47,825 nt of DNA, taken from the NCBI GenBank assembly GCA_031286285.1, contig JAITUN010000218.1:1-47825 (forward strand). Direction: 5' to 3'. The notes under the pieces are model-generated. The model searched no databases and was not told the origin of the DNA. It saw only the letters and a program-made list of their open reading frames with translations. A program made the position numbers and the translations under genes. Positions 1 through 9,393 of the stretch are shown piece by piece. The stretch is from Bacteroidales bacterium (GTDB lineage Bacteria; Bacteroidota; Bacteroidia; Bacteroidales; WCHB1-69). Numbering within the stretch: position 1 is the stretch's first letter; every line of letters starts with the position of its first letter.

Positions 1-307
1 TTGAATAATGGTCTAAATGCTTATGGGTAAATATGAAAATAGCATTCTCTTTTATGCTATCAATTTCAGATTTATCATATGTCCCAAATAAACGAGCTTT
101 GTCATATTTACTTAAACTAGGGCTCATCCATCTGTAAGCACGTTGTTTATAGGGAAAATCAATGTAAAAATTTGATTCTCCATCGGTCATATAAAGTCCA
201 CAATTTCCAATAAATTTAATTATAATTTCGCTTGACTGGCTAAACCCAAAGTTTGAGAAACAAAATACTGTAATAATCAGTAATAATTTTTTTACAAAGT
301 TCGTCAT
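1..307 (-). CDS. Partial (3' end outside window) secreted metallo-beta-lactamase-fold hydrolase
   Basis: Manual reverse translation from ATG at 307: MTNFVKKLLLIITVFCFSNFGFSQSSEIIIKFIGNCGLYMTDGESNFYIDFPY...NAIFIFTHKHLDHYS, open to the window edge. Signal peptide followed by the HxHxDH motif (THKHLDH). Not in the ORF track because it is truncated. Confidence 0.75.
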   Translation of the reverse strand, partial: MTNFVKKLLLIITVFCFSNFGFSQSSEIIIKFIGNCGLYMTDGESNFYIDFPYKQRAYRWMSPSLSKYDKARLFGTYDKSEIDSIKENAIFIFTHKHLDHYS

Positions 308-416
308 CACAGAATTTTTAGATATTCAAAATCGCTGCAAAGGAAATACAAATTTTAATATGCACATACAAAAACAAAATAAAAAATAGCGAAATGTGGT
401 TTGAGGCGATAACAAC

Positions 417-1124
417 TTAAAACTCAATATAATATTTTAGTTTCTCTATTAACTCTTGATAAGCATTGGTTGCTTTTTGAACTTCCTCTATTGTGGAGAA
501 CTTTCCATTTTTATCACGATAATTGATAATCAATTTTGCTAAATAAGAATCAATATAGGGATGAAAAACCAACTCGTTGTAAGTGGCGCTGTTAATATTT
601 ATTGAACAAATTAATGACCGATTTATCGTAAAATATTTCTTCAAAAGTTCCACATCAATATTTTGTAGAATATAGACCTCTTTGAGTTGTTCGAAAGAAT
701 AGAAACCGCCTAATTTTTCGCGGTATTCTACTAATTTTTGAGCACGCTTTGCGCCAAATTGAGGAACAACCACAATATCAGATGAATCACATAGATTTAA
801 TTCTAATTTCACAATTTCATATTGTTGTTTTTTCTCTTGTTTCTCAAATGGAGTATTTTTTTTGTTTTTTGAAGTATCGTTTGGGTAGTATTGTCTTCTA
901 TTTTGTTGATAATTATTGGTATACTTTTCCATACGGGCTTTTTCAATAGAATCTTCCAAAAACTGTTGTCGGGCTTCAAGTTGCGTTACTAATTCTTTAA
1001 AATCTTTAAAATCAACTGGTTTTGCGGGTCGCGCTTCATACAAAACAGAAAATAATAATTGCAAGATAATGAGGAATAGCAGGATGGTTGCGGCTATCCA
1101 TTCGCCGCGAGTAAAATGGGGCAT
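417..1124 (-). CDS. Helix-hairpin-helix (ComEA-like) membrane-anchored DNA-binding protein
   Basis: 235 aa; N-terminal TM segment; repeated HhH-type segments (LNLCDSSDIVVVPQFGAKRAQKLVEYREKLGGFYSFEQL; ININSATYNELVFHPYIDSYLAKLIINYRDKNGKFSTIEEV). Confidence 0.8.
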   Translation of the reverse strand: MPHFTRGEWIAATILLFLIILQLLFSVLYEARPAKPVDFKDFKELVTQLEARQQFLEDSIEKARMEKYTNNYQQNRRQYYPNDTSKNKKNTPFEKQEKKQQYEIVKLELNLCDSSDIVVVPQFGAKRAQKLVEYREKLGGFYSFEQLKEVYILQNIDVELLKKYFTINRSLICSININSATYNELVFHPYIDSYLAKLIINYRDKNGKFSTIEEVQKATNAYQELIEKLKYYIEF

Positions 1125-1382
1125 AGTGTGTGTTTTTTGGGCGTAAATATAAAACGAATTTCCTTATGTTCAGAATGTTAAAAATGTACAAAAAGTGGAA
1201 AATTAAGCAGTTTTTCTTTAAAAAAACGCTTTTTTTAAAAAAAAGCAAAAATGAAGAAAGGAAAATTTGGAAAGTTTTTAGTAGTAATGCCGCATTATAG
1301 AATCAATTTTATAATCCATCGTGGGTCGAAATTTATCTATTCCAATAATAATCTATATTTGCGGCGAAATTTCTTGGCCTTG

Positions 1383-3623
1383 ATGAAAAATACTGTCTTT
1401 ACTTTTATTGCTTTCTTGATATTAGTTTCGTTACAAGCTCAAATCAGTTATAAAATCAATGAAAATACCTATCAAAAAATAAGCATCTCTTTTACTTTTG
1501 GGGAATTAAAATCAATGGAAGTTAAAACCAACGAGGGCTTGTTTTCGCGTATTTATATGGAAGGATGCACCCAAAACAACAATGTAGGAAACCCTGAATT
1601 GCCCATTTGTGTGAATCTGTTGGAAATCCCCATCTGCGGAGATTATGTACTCAATGTGTATGGAAAAGATTTTGTTATTTATGATGCTCAAACATTGAAA
1701 ATTAACTATCCTGTTTATCCTGTGCAACCTCCGCTTTCTAAATCTCAAGAAACCCCTGTTGATATCATTCAAAACAAAAAAACATACCAAACCGATGCTT
1801 TTTATGCGCTGCCCTTGGCTCAATTTGAAGTGGTGGGAATGATGCGTAATGTGAATATGGGAGAACTCTATGTGGCTCCGGTGCAATACAATCCGGTTAC
1901 CCACGAACTTAAAATCTACAAAACAATAGATGTTGAAATTCTGTTCAAAAAAACAGAGTTAGTGAAAACGCAAGCGGTTAAAGAATTGCATAAAACCCCT
2001 TTATTCTATCCGTCGAATATTATTAATCCAATGAAAAGCAGCAAAGCAGAGATTACGGACGTTCCTATAAAATACTTAATTGTTGCCCATTCGATGTTTA
2101 GAGGCGCGTTAGAAAAATTTATTTCATGGAAAAAAAGAAAAGGATTTTTAGTAGAGATTGGTTATACTGATGATGAAATTGTGGGGACAACAACCTCATC
2201 AATAGCAAATTTCATCAAATCACACTATGATAATGCAACTCTTGAAAATCCGGCGCCTACATTTGTATTGTTGGTGGGAGATGTACAACAGATCCCAACA
2301 TTCCCCGGCACAACCGATGTACACCCCACTGATCTATACTACTTTAATTGGGCAGGGGGCAACATTCCTTGTTGTTACTACGGACGTTTTTCCGCGCAAA
2401 ATATTGAGCAGCTAACTCCTCAAATTGCAAAAACTTTACAATATGAGCAATGTACCATGGAGCCAAACTATTTAAACGACATAGTTTTGGTTGCCGGATC
2501 TGATCCGGATGCTGCTGAAACATACGGAAATGGCTTTGTAAACTATGTAACAAAATATTATGCCAATAAAGAAAACGGGTACAGAAATGTTTACGCACAT
2601 TATCATCCATGTTCTGAAGATGATAAAGCTATTCGCCAAGAAATTGGAAAAGGAGTTGGGATTGCCAATTATACTGCACATTGTAATGAGCTGGGCTGGG
2701 CAGAACCCTCTTTTTCTAAAAACCAAATTGCTCAAATGAATAATGTAAATAAGTATGGTTTGATGATTGGAAACTGCTGCTTGTCAAATAAATTTGACTA
2801 TGGTGAGTGTTTCGGTGAAGCGTTGCTGCGTACTCCGGAAAAAGGAGCAGTGGGCTATATAGGCGCTACAAACAATACGTATTGGGATGAAGACTTCTAT
2901 TGGGGAGTTGGACTTACGAGCATTCCCTCTTCAAATCCTACTTACGATTCAAATAATTTAGGAGCATACGACAGATTGTTTCATACTCATAAAGAACCCT
3001 TTGATTGCTGGATGACCACTTTTGGCGCTATGATGATGGCAGGAAATGAAGCGGTACAAACCTCAACATCAACACTAAGAAAATATTATTGGGAAATATA
3101 TCATCTCATGGGAGACCCTTCCCTTATGACTTATTTAACAAAACCATCCTTTATGAAAGTTGAGATAACAGGGGAGTTGAAAATGGGAGCAACTACTTTA
3201 AATGCAAAAGTAGCTCCCTATTCCTATTGTGCATTAACTAACAATGAAAGAGAACTTATTAAAGCAAGTTTTGCTGATAAAAATGGAAATATTACACTAC
3301 AATTTGACCCATTACCCATTGGAGAATATGAGTTTTCAGCCTGGGCGCAAAACTATGTACACTTTTTTCAAAAAATTCAATGCAAAAAATTGCCTTTTCT
3401 AATCTCACAAAGTCCTGCCTATAATATACTGACCATTGAATCAGATAATCAAATTTCTTATTACGAAATTTTTGATATTACAGGTAAAAAAGTAGCTGCA
3501 AAACAAAATATTAATGATAATATAACGATAATAGATATACATTCATTGGCAAATGGAATTTACATTATTAAAGTAATAGACAACCAACAACAAAAATTTG
3601 TAAGAAAAATTATGAAACAATGA
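1383..3623 (+). CDS. Gingipain-like C25 family cysteine peptidase with T9SS type A C-terminal sorting domain
   Basis: ORF track starts at 1251, but the signal peptide MKNTVFTFIAFLILVSLQAQ begins at ATG 1383. C25-like catalytic context NYTAHCNELGW...LMIGNCCLSNKFDYGECFGEALL. C-terminal YYEIFDITGKKV...LANGIYIIKVIDNQQQKFVRKIMKQ. Confidence 0.85.
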   Translation: MKNTVFTFIAFLILVSLQAQISYKINENTYQKISISFTFGELKSMEVKTNEGLFSRIYMEGCTQNNNVGNPELPICVNLLEIPICGDYVLNVYGKDFVIYDAQTLKINYPVYPVQPPLSKSQETPVDIIQNKKTYQTDAFYALPLAQFEVVGMMRNVNMGELYVAPVQYNPVTHELKIYKTIDVEILFKKTELVKTQAVKELHKTPLFYPSNIINPMKSSKAEITDVPIKYLIVAHSMFRGALEKFISWKKRKGFLVEIGYTDDEIVGTTTSSIANFIKSHYDNATLENPAPTFVLLVGDVQQIPTFPGTTDVHPTDLYYFNWAGGNIPCCYYGRFSAQNIEQLTPQIAKTLQYEQCTMEPNYLNDIVLVAGSDPDAAETYGNGFVNYVTKYYANKENGYRNVYAHYHPCSEDDKAIRQEIGKGVGIANYTAHCNELGWAEPSFSKNQIAQMNNVNKYGLMIGNCCLSNKFDYGECFGEALLRTPEKGAVGYIGATNNTYWDEDFYWGVGLTSIPSSNPTYDSNNLGAYDRLFHTHKEPFDCWMTTFGAMMMAGNEAVQTSTSTLRKYYWEIYHLMGDPSLMTYLTKPSFMKVEITGELKMGATTLNAKVAPYSYCALTNNERELIKASFADKNGNITLQFDPLPIGEYEFSAWAQNYVHFFQKIQCKKLPFLISQSPAYNILTIESDNQISYYEIFDITGKKVAAKQNINDNITIIDIHSLANGIYIIKVIDNQQQKFVRKIMKQ

Positions 3624-4168
3624 ATACCGCTCTTCAATTCGACCAAATAGAAAAAGTTTGTTACGACCTTTTTTCAAAAAAGGCGGTAGATTACGGTACG
3701 GCGTGGCGTATATTGCGCACAAGTTCTCTGACCGACCAAATCTATATTAAAGCCCAAAGAATCAGAAGTATTCAAGAAAAGGGGGTGTCGAAAGTTGAAG
3801 AGGGGATTGTGCCGGAATTTATCGGCATTATCAACTATTCCGTGATGGCGTTGATACAATTGGAGATAGGCGTTGCCGATTCTTTTGAGGGGATGATTGC
3901 TGCCGAAGAAGCATCACAATTATATCTAAAATACATTCATAATGCCAAAGCACTAATGCTCAACAAAAACCATGATTATGGAGAAGCGTGGCGCAACATG
4001 CGTGTAGAATCATTAACCGATATTATTTTAATGAAACTGCTGCGTATTAAACAAATTGAAGATAATGAGGGACATACAATTGTTTCCGAAGGATTAGACG
4101 CCAACTATTACGACATCATCAACTATGCGGTGTTTGCACTTATAAAACTGACAATGAATGAAGTATGA
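3620..4168 (+). CDS. DUF1599 (nucleotide modification associated domain 1) protein with two internal repeats
   Basis: 182 aa; repeated DYGTAWRILRTSSLTDQIYIKAQRI / DYGEAWRNMRVESLTDIILMKLLRI. ATG overlaps the upstream stop (ATGA). Confidence 0.8.
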   Translation: MNTALQFDQIEKVCYDLFSKKAVDYGTAWRILRTSSLTDQIYIKAQRIRSIQEKGVSKVEEGIVPEFIGIINYSVMALIQLEIGVADSFEGMIAAEEASQLYLKYIHNAKALMLNKNHDYGEAWRNMRVESLTDIILMKLLRIKQIEDNEGHTIVSEGLDANYYDIINYAVFALIKLTMNEV

Positions 4169-4267
4169 AGTTAGAAGTATGAAGTTAGAAGTTAGAATAA
4201 TTAAACCCATACACAAATTAATCACTAATCATTAACCACTAATCATTAACCACTAATCATTAATCAT
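4162..4267 (+). repeat. Composite heptamer array: 5 x AGTWWGA-type units, spacer, 7 x TAAYCAY units
   Basis: 4162-4196 AGTATGA/AGTTAGA x5; 4219-4267 TAATCAC TAATCAT TAACCAC TAATCAT TAACCAC TAATCAT TAATCAT, then the ATG at 4287. Confidence 0.95.
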
Positions 4268-4286
4268 TAAATAAAAACTTTTTACA

Positions 4287-5453
4287 ATGAAAAAACAGAA
4301 AGAATCAACTTGGCTTATTATTTTGCGCATTGCGTTGGCATGCGTTTTTTTATTTTCAGGCATGTCAAAAGCGATTGACCCCGTGGGGTGGGGAATAAAA
4401 ATAGATGAATATTTTTCATCTTTCGGAATGGGGTTTATGCATCAGTTCTCGGTATGGTTTGGCATCTTAGTAAATATCGCAGAATTTACGCTGGGTTTCA
4501 TGCTGCTCTTTAAAATCAGAGTACGACTTACGGCTTTGGGATACCTCCTGTTTATGGTATTCTTCTTCTTTCTAACCGCATGGTTAGCTGTAGCTGAACA
4601 CCTTGAAGTGTATTACGGGTACAACTTCGGAGTGGTAAAAGATTGCGGGTGCTTCGGGCAAGCTGTGGTGATAAGTAATTTGGAAACATTCCTGAAAAAT
4701 GTTGTGTTACTGATCCTTACATTAATTATTTTTGCTAAACGAAAAACCATTCAAGATATTAGACTAACTCTTTTAGGTCAATGGCTATTTGCTTTTTTGG
4801 GAGCCGCCATCGCCTTGCTTATTCAATTGTATTGCTTGCGCAATTTACCAATTATCGATTTCAGCAATTGGAAAAAAGGAAGCAATGTTGTGGATGCTTT
4901 TGTTGAAAAACCTGCAGAAATTGATATCCTTTTCTTATATAAAAATGCTCAGGGTGGAGAAAAATATTTATCCATGGAAGAAATGAGTAACATTACGGAT
5001 CTCTATCCAAAATTTTACGAAGAGTTTGAATATGTGGATCGTATTGATTCTGTGATCTCTGAGGCTGTTCACGCAGAAATTCCGGGATTCTCCATGTTAG
5101 ATAAACAGGGTAGAGATTTTGCAAGTATTTATCTCAATAAAGAACAAGTTTACTTACTTTTTATGCACGACTTGGATGAAGTAAATGAGGAAGCCCTGAA
5201 ATCGGAAAAACTGAAAAATCTTATCACTTTTTGTGAAGAAAATAATATTGATTTTGTGGGCATTACAAATTCTTCTCCGGATGAAATTGACTTGTTTATT
5301 AACAATCACAACATCACTTTCCCCATCTATTACAATCCGATTGATCCCGTAAAAGGTCCTTTCATGGTGCGTGATGCCGTGCGCTCCAACCCGGGGTTGA
5401 TTGTGTTGAAAAATGGTGTGGTTGCGGAAAAAAGGGCTTGGAGAAAGTTTTAA
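4287..5453 (+). CDS. BT_3928-family / DoxX-like membrane protein with thioredoxin-like C-terminal region
   Basis: 388 aa; four N-terminal TM helices with LRIALACVFLFSGMSKAIDPVGWGIKIDEYF and CGCFGQA; C-terminal soluble domain. Confidence 0.8.
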   Translation: MKKQKESTWLIILRIALACVFLFSGMSKAIDPVGWGIKIDEYFSSFGMGFMHQFSVWFGILVNIAEFTLGFMLLFKIRVRLTALGYLLFMVFFFFLTAWLAVAEHLEVYYGYNFGVVKDCGCFGQAVVISNLETFLKNVVLLILTLIIFAKRKTIQDIRLTLLGQWLFAFLGAAIALLIQLYCLRNLPIIDFSNWKKGSNVVDAFVEKPAEIDILFLYKNAQGGEKYLSMEEMSNITDLYPKFYEEFEYVDRIDSVISEAVHAEIPGFSMLDKQGRDFASIYLNKEQVYLLFMHDLDEVNEEALKSEKLKNLITFCEENNIDFVGITNSSPDEIDLFINNHNITFPIYYNPIDPVKGPFMVRDAVRSNPGLIVLKNGVVAEKRAWRKF

Positions 5454-5481
5454 AGAAGTTATTAACAATTAAAAAAACAAA

Positions 5482-5514
5482 TTTTTGGCACTATATTCAT
5501 AATTGTGCCAAAAA
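5482..5514. promoter_or_regulatory. Perfect 10-bp inverted repeat, candidate operator of the AbiE-like module
   Basis: TTTTTGGCAC (5482-5491), 13-nt spacer, GTGCCAAAAA (5505-5514), immediately upstream of TATTTTTG at 5521-5528. Confidence 0.6.
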
Positions 5515-5520
5515 ATTAAT

Positions 5521-5528
5521 TATTTTTG
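5521..5528 (+). promoter_or_regulatory. Bacteroidota -7 promoter element (TAnnTTTG) for the AbiE-like module
   Basis: TATTTTTG, 14 bp before the ATG at 5543. Confidence 0.55.
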
Positions 5529-5542
5529 CAGCCCGTTTCAAT

Positions 5543-6283
5543 ATGACAAAAGATAGACTTAACATAAATAATTTTAAAAAGTATTTCAAAGACAAAGAGG
5601 TTTTTGAAACGGCAGATATTGTTAGTTTTTATCATATTATTGATGGACAAAAAAAGTCAACAACTGTCAATTGGCGTATTTATTCCTTAATCCAAAAGGG
5701 CGTCTTGCAAAGAGTAGGACACGGAAAATTCAGTTTTGGGAAATCAACAATTTACATTCCTGAAACATCTCCTAAAATAAAAATTCTGTTTAATAAGATT
5801 CATAACAATTTTCCATTTTGTCGTATTTGCGTATGGCATACTTCTGTTTTTAATGAATTTATGCAACACTTAACAGGAAAGTTTTTTTATTTGATTGAAG
5901 TAGAAAAAGATTCTGCCGAGGCTGTTTTTTATTTTCTGAAAGAACAACATTTTGATGTTTTTCTTACGCCTAACCAAGAGATTTTAGATAAGTATCTGCC
6001 TGAGAATAAAGATATTTATATAGTAAAACCATTGGTTTCAGAATCGCCTACTCAAAAAGTAGGCAATATTTACACTATTTCTTTAGAAAAAATGTTGGTA
6101 GATGTTTTTTGCGAAGAAACCTTGTTTGCAACGCAACAAGGCTCCGAAATGAGAACCATTTTTAGTGAAGTCTTAAGAAAATATACTGTCAATAGAAGTA
6201 AAATGTTACGCTATGCAGATAGGCGAAAAAAAAGAACCGATTTTGATAATTACTTGAAAACAATTTCATATTATCATCACTAA
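5543..6283 (+). CDS. AbiEi-like / DUF6577-type antitoxin or transcriptional regulator
   Basis: ORF track starts at 5438, but the promoter element and IR lie between; likely start MTKDRLNINNFKKYF at 5543. N-terminal winged-helix-like region (TTVNWRIYSLIQKGVLQRVGHGKFSFG). Upstream of an AbiEii-type NTase. Confidence 0.65.
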   Translation: MTKDRLNINNFKKYFKDKEVFETADIVSFYHIIDGQKKSTTVNWRIYSLIQKGVLQRVGHGKFSFGKSTIYIPETSPKIKILFNKIHNNFPFCRICVWHTSVFNEFMQHLTGKFFYLIEVEKDSAEAVFYFLKEQHFDVFLTPNQEILDKYLPENKDIYIVKPLVSESPTQKVGNIYTISLEKMLVDVFCEETLFATQQGSEMRTIFSEVLRKYTVNRSKMLRYADRRKKRTDFDNYLKTISYYHH

Positions 6284-6309
6284 TTTTTATTCAGCGTTAA
6301 CTTATAGGT

Positions 6310-7380
6310 ATGATAAATCAGAATGAAATCTCTATCGAATGGCTTAATGAAGTGTCTAAAAAACACAAGAATATAGACATAATATTAGTGGAAAAAGTTA
6401 TCCGTGCTTTATTGTTGTTAGAAGGATTAGCAAAACAAAAATTAAATCTTGTGTTCAAAGGTGGAACAGCGCTAATGCTACATTTTAATTCAACAAAACG
6501 ACTTTCATTAGACATTGATATTGTTTTACCGGAAAAAATTGACAATTTTGATATTGTTTCAGATAATATTGTTAAAGAACAAAACTTTTTAAGGAAGGAA
6601 TTGCAGCAAAGAACAATACAATCGGAAATAAACAAAAGACATTACAAATTTTTTTATGAACCCATATACAAAACAAATAAAAATGAAGAGTATGTTCTGT
6701 TAGATGTCCTTTATGAAAAAGTGAATTATCAGCGCTTGATTTCTATACCTGTGCAATCGGTTTTTATTCCAATAATTGGCAACTCTTTAACAGTAAAAAC
6801 ACCCAGTTTAGAAGACTTATTAGGAGATAAACTAACTGCTTTTGCTCCAAATACAACAGGTATTCCGTATTATAAAAACAACGACAGTATGAGTATGGAA
6901 ATCATAAAACAGTTGTATGATATTGGAAATCTTGCAAATATAGTTACAGATTTTGAAATAGTAAAAACTACGTTTCACAATTTTGCTCAAACCGAACTTG
7001 CATATCGAAATACGGATAAAACATCAGAAGATGTTCTCAATGATATTTTTCAAACCGCTTTATGTCTTGTTACCCGCGGTACAGATGGCAATGGTAGTTT
7101 CAATGATTTACTTAAAGGAATTCAACGTGTTAGAAATCTGATTTTTTCGGAAAATTACCACATTGAAAAAGTGATAACAGACGCTTCAAAAGTAGCTTAT
7201 TTGGCAACTTTAATAAAACACAATTCAACCTCGCTTGATAAATTTGAAAATCTGCATCAAATGAAAAATTGGATCATAGATGTGCCATTCAATACCAAAC
7301 TTAATAAACTTAAAAAATCCAATCCCGAAGCTTTCTTTTATTGGTATAGAATTTATGAACTCAATAAAAAACACTCATAA
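6310..7380 (+). CDS. Nucleotidyltransferase AbiEii/AbiGii-type toxin family protein
   Basis: 356 aa; NTase signature LVFKGGTALMLHFNSTKRLSLDIDIVLP and PSLEDLLGDKLTAFAPNTTGIPY. Confidence 0.85.
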   Translation: MINQNEISIEWLNEVSKKHKNIDIILVEKVIRALLLLEGLAKQKLNLVFKGGTALMLHFNSTKRLSLDIDIVLPEKIDNFDIVSDNIVKEQNFLRKELQQRTIQSEINKRHYKFFYEPIYKTNKNEEYVLLDVLYEKVNYQRLISIPVQSVFIPIIGNSLTVKTPSLEDLLGDKLTAFAPNTTGIPYYKNNDSMSMEIIKQLYDIGNLANIVTDFEIVKTTFHNFAQTELAYRNTDKTSEDVLNDIFQTALCLVTRGTDGNGSFNDLLKGIQRVRNLIFSENYHIEKVITDASKVAYLATLIKHNSTSLDKFENLHQMKNWIIDVPFNTKLNKLKKSNPEAFFYWYRIYELNKKHS

Positions 7381-7436
7381 CATCAAAATAATGAATAAAA
7401 TATAAATATAATTTTAAATCTTTAAATTCTATCCCC

Positions 7437-9254
7437 TTGAACACCATCCTCCTCCTCCCCGACCTTGTTGCCAACCAAATTGCTGCCGGCGAAGTGATTC
7501 AACGCCCTGCCTCAGCAGTGAAAGAGTTGTTGGAAAATGCCATCGATGCCGGCGCTACTAAAATTCAACTCATTATCAAAGATGCCGGCAGAACGCTCAT
7601 CCAAGTGGTGGATAACGGAAAAGGGATGGGTTTTACCGATGCTCGAATGTGCTTTGAAAGACACGCCACATCGAAAATTGCTACCGCCGACGATCTTTAT
7701 CGCTTAACTACCAAAGGGTTTCGCGGAGAAGCACTTGCTTCTATCGCTGCTATTGCCCACGTGGAACTCAAAACTAAACGCCCCGAAGAGGAGACCGGAA
7801 CACTATTGGTTACAGAAGGTTCGCAGGTAAAAGAGCATACTCCCACGGCAACCCAAGATGGAACTTCAATCTCCATAAAAAATCTGTTCTTTAATGTGCC
7901 GGCAAGAAGAAACTTCCTCAAATCGGATGCGATTGAATTAGGACATATTGAAGAGGAACTTAACCGGATATCATTAATTCATTGTGATGTAGAATTTTCG
8001 TTTTTTAATAATGGTAAACTGATGCAGCAACTCCCGCCTTCAAATCAGAAACAGCGTATTATCAATGTTTTTGGTACACATTTTAAAGAGAAACTTTTTT
8101 CTGTGGAATTAAACACAGAAGCCGTAAAAATTACCGGCTTTATTGCCAAACCCGAAAATGCAAAAAAGAAAAAAAATGAACAATATCTGTTTGTTAACCA
8201 CAGATTTGTAAAACATTATCTGTTAACCCACGCAATTGAAAGCACCTACAAAGAGTTGATTCCGGAAGGACACAAACCCGCCTTTTTTATTGAGATTACC
8301 GTTCCGCCAGCTACCATTGACGTAAATATCAGCCCTACAAAAATTGATATTAAGTTTCAGGACGACAGAATGATATACGCATTTTTGAATGCTTCGGTAA
8401 AAAAAACGCTGGGAACGCTTTCCTTGATTCCGCAAATAGATTTTAACTATGACCCTCAGTATGATTTTTCGGGAATTAAACCCAAAGATGAGGTAAAACC
8501 GCCCACATTAACACTAAATCCTAATTATAATCCGTATAGTTCTAAAACTGAAAAAAAAACCACTCCATCCGATTCGTGGGAGCAGTTTCTTTCGGGGTTA
8601 AAAAACGAAACCATAACCCCTCCTTCTGTTGAACCTGAAAAAATAGTGTTTGCCGAAGAATCTAAAGATACTGAAGAGGTTATTGATGAAACTCAATTCA
8701 AATGTTTATTTTTTTCTGAAGCCTATTTACTATTTATTTGGAAAGATAGTTTACAAATCATTGATGTAAAATCGGCTCGGGAGCGGATTCTGTTTGAGCA
8801 TTTTTTGAATGCTTTAGAAAAAGCGCCTATTGTGATTCAACAAAGTATATTTCCTGAAACGATCACCTTATCGGCAAGCGCCGCCGAAATAGTAAACGAC
8901 ATCTTGCCCGAACTGCGTACTTTGGGTTATGAGTTAGAGCAAATGGATAGAACCTCTTTCGCTGTAAACGGCACTCCGATTGAAGAGGAAAATTGCGAAG
9001 TACAACAAGTTATTGAACAATTTGTAGAGATGTACAAAACGCATCAATTTTTACACAAAACCGACAAGAACAGCGCCATTGCCAAGAGCTTGGCGAAACA
9101 GAAGTGCAGTTCTAAATTACAAATAACTTCAGAACCTGAGCAGCAGGCATTTATTAAACAGTGGCTTCAGTGTACAGTACCTCAAATATCTCCATCAGGG
9201 AAAAAAGTGGCGAAAATTTTTACAGCGGATGAGATTAGGAAGATATTTGAGTGA
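7437..9254 (+). CDS. mutL: DNA mismatch repair protein MutL
   Basis: 605 aa from a TTG start; LLPDLVANQIAAGEVIQRPASAVKELLENAIDAGAT, DNGKGM, TKGFRGEALASIAAIA. Confidence 0.95.
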   Translation: MNTILLLPDLVANQIAAGEVIQRPASAVKELLENAIDAGATKIQLIIKDAGRTLIQVVDNGKGMGFTDARMCFERHATSKIATADDLYRLTTKGFRGEALASIAAIAHVELKTKRPEEETGTLLVTEGSQVKEHTPTATQDGTSISIKNLFFNVPARRNFLKSDAIELGHIEEELNRISLIHCDVEFSFFNNGKLMQQLPPSNQKQRIINVFGTHFKEKLFSVELNTEAVKITGFIAKPENAKKKKNEQYLFVNHRFVKHYLLTHAIESTYKELIPEGHKPAFFIEITVPPATIDVNISPTKIDIKFQDDRMIYAFLNASVKKTLGTLSLIPQIDFNYDPQYDFSGIKPKDEVKPPTLTLNPNYNPYSSKTEKKTTPSDSWEQFLSGLKNETITPPSVEPEKIVFAEESKDTEEVIDETQFKCLFFSEAYLLFIWKDSLQIIDVKSARERILFEHFLNALEKAPIVIQQSIFPETITLSASAAEIVNDILPELRTLGYELEQMDRTSFAVNGTPIEEENCEVQQVIEQFVEMYKTHQFLHKTDKNSAIAKSLAKQKCSSKLQITSEPEQQAFIKQWLQCTVPQISPSGKKVAKIFTADEIRKIFE

Positions 9255-9393
9255 TGTTCTGCTACTTATTATCATTATTCCACTCTTCTATCTGACTTTT
9301 TTTATATCAATTATGAAAAAAATTATTAATTTGCAGCATCTTTAATGAGAGTTTTTCACTAATATCGAATATAGTAACTTAAATTTTTACATA

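Noticed and set aside
1251-1382. Extended N-terminus of the C25 protease
   Set aside because: The true signal peptide starts at 1383; the upstream 44 residues lack signal-peptide character.
4219-4267. CRISPR-like appearance of the TAAYCAY arrays
   Set aside because: Period is 7 bp with no spacers and no cas genes in the window; these are short tandem repeats.
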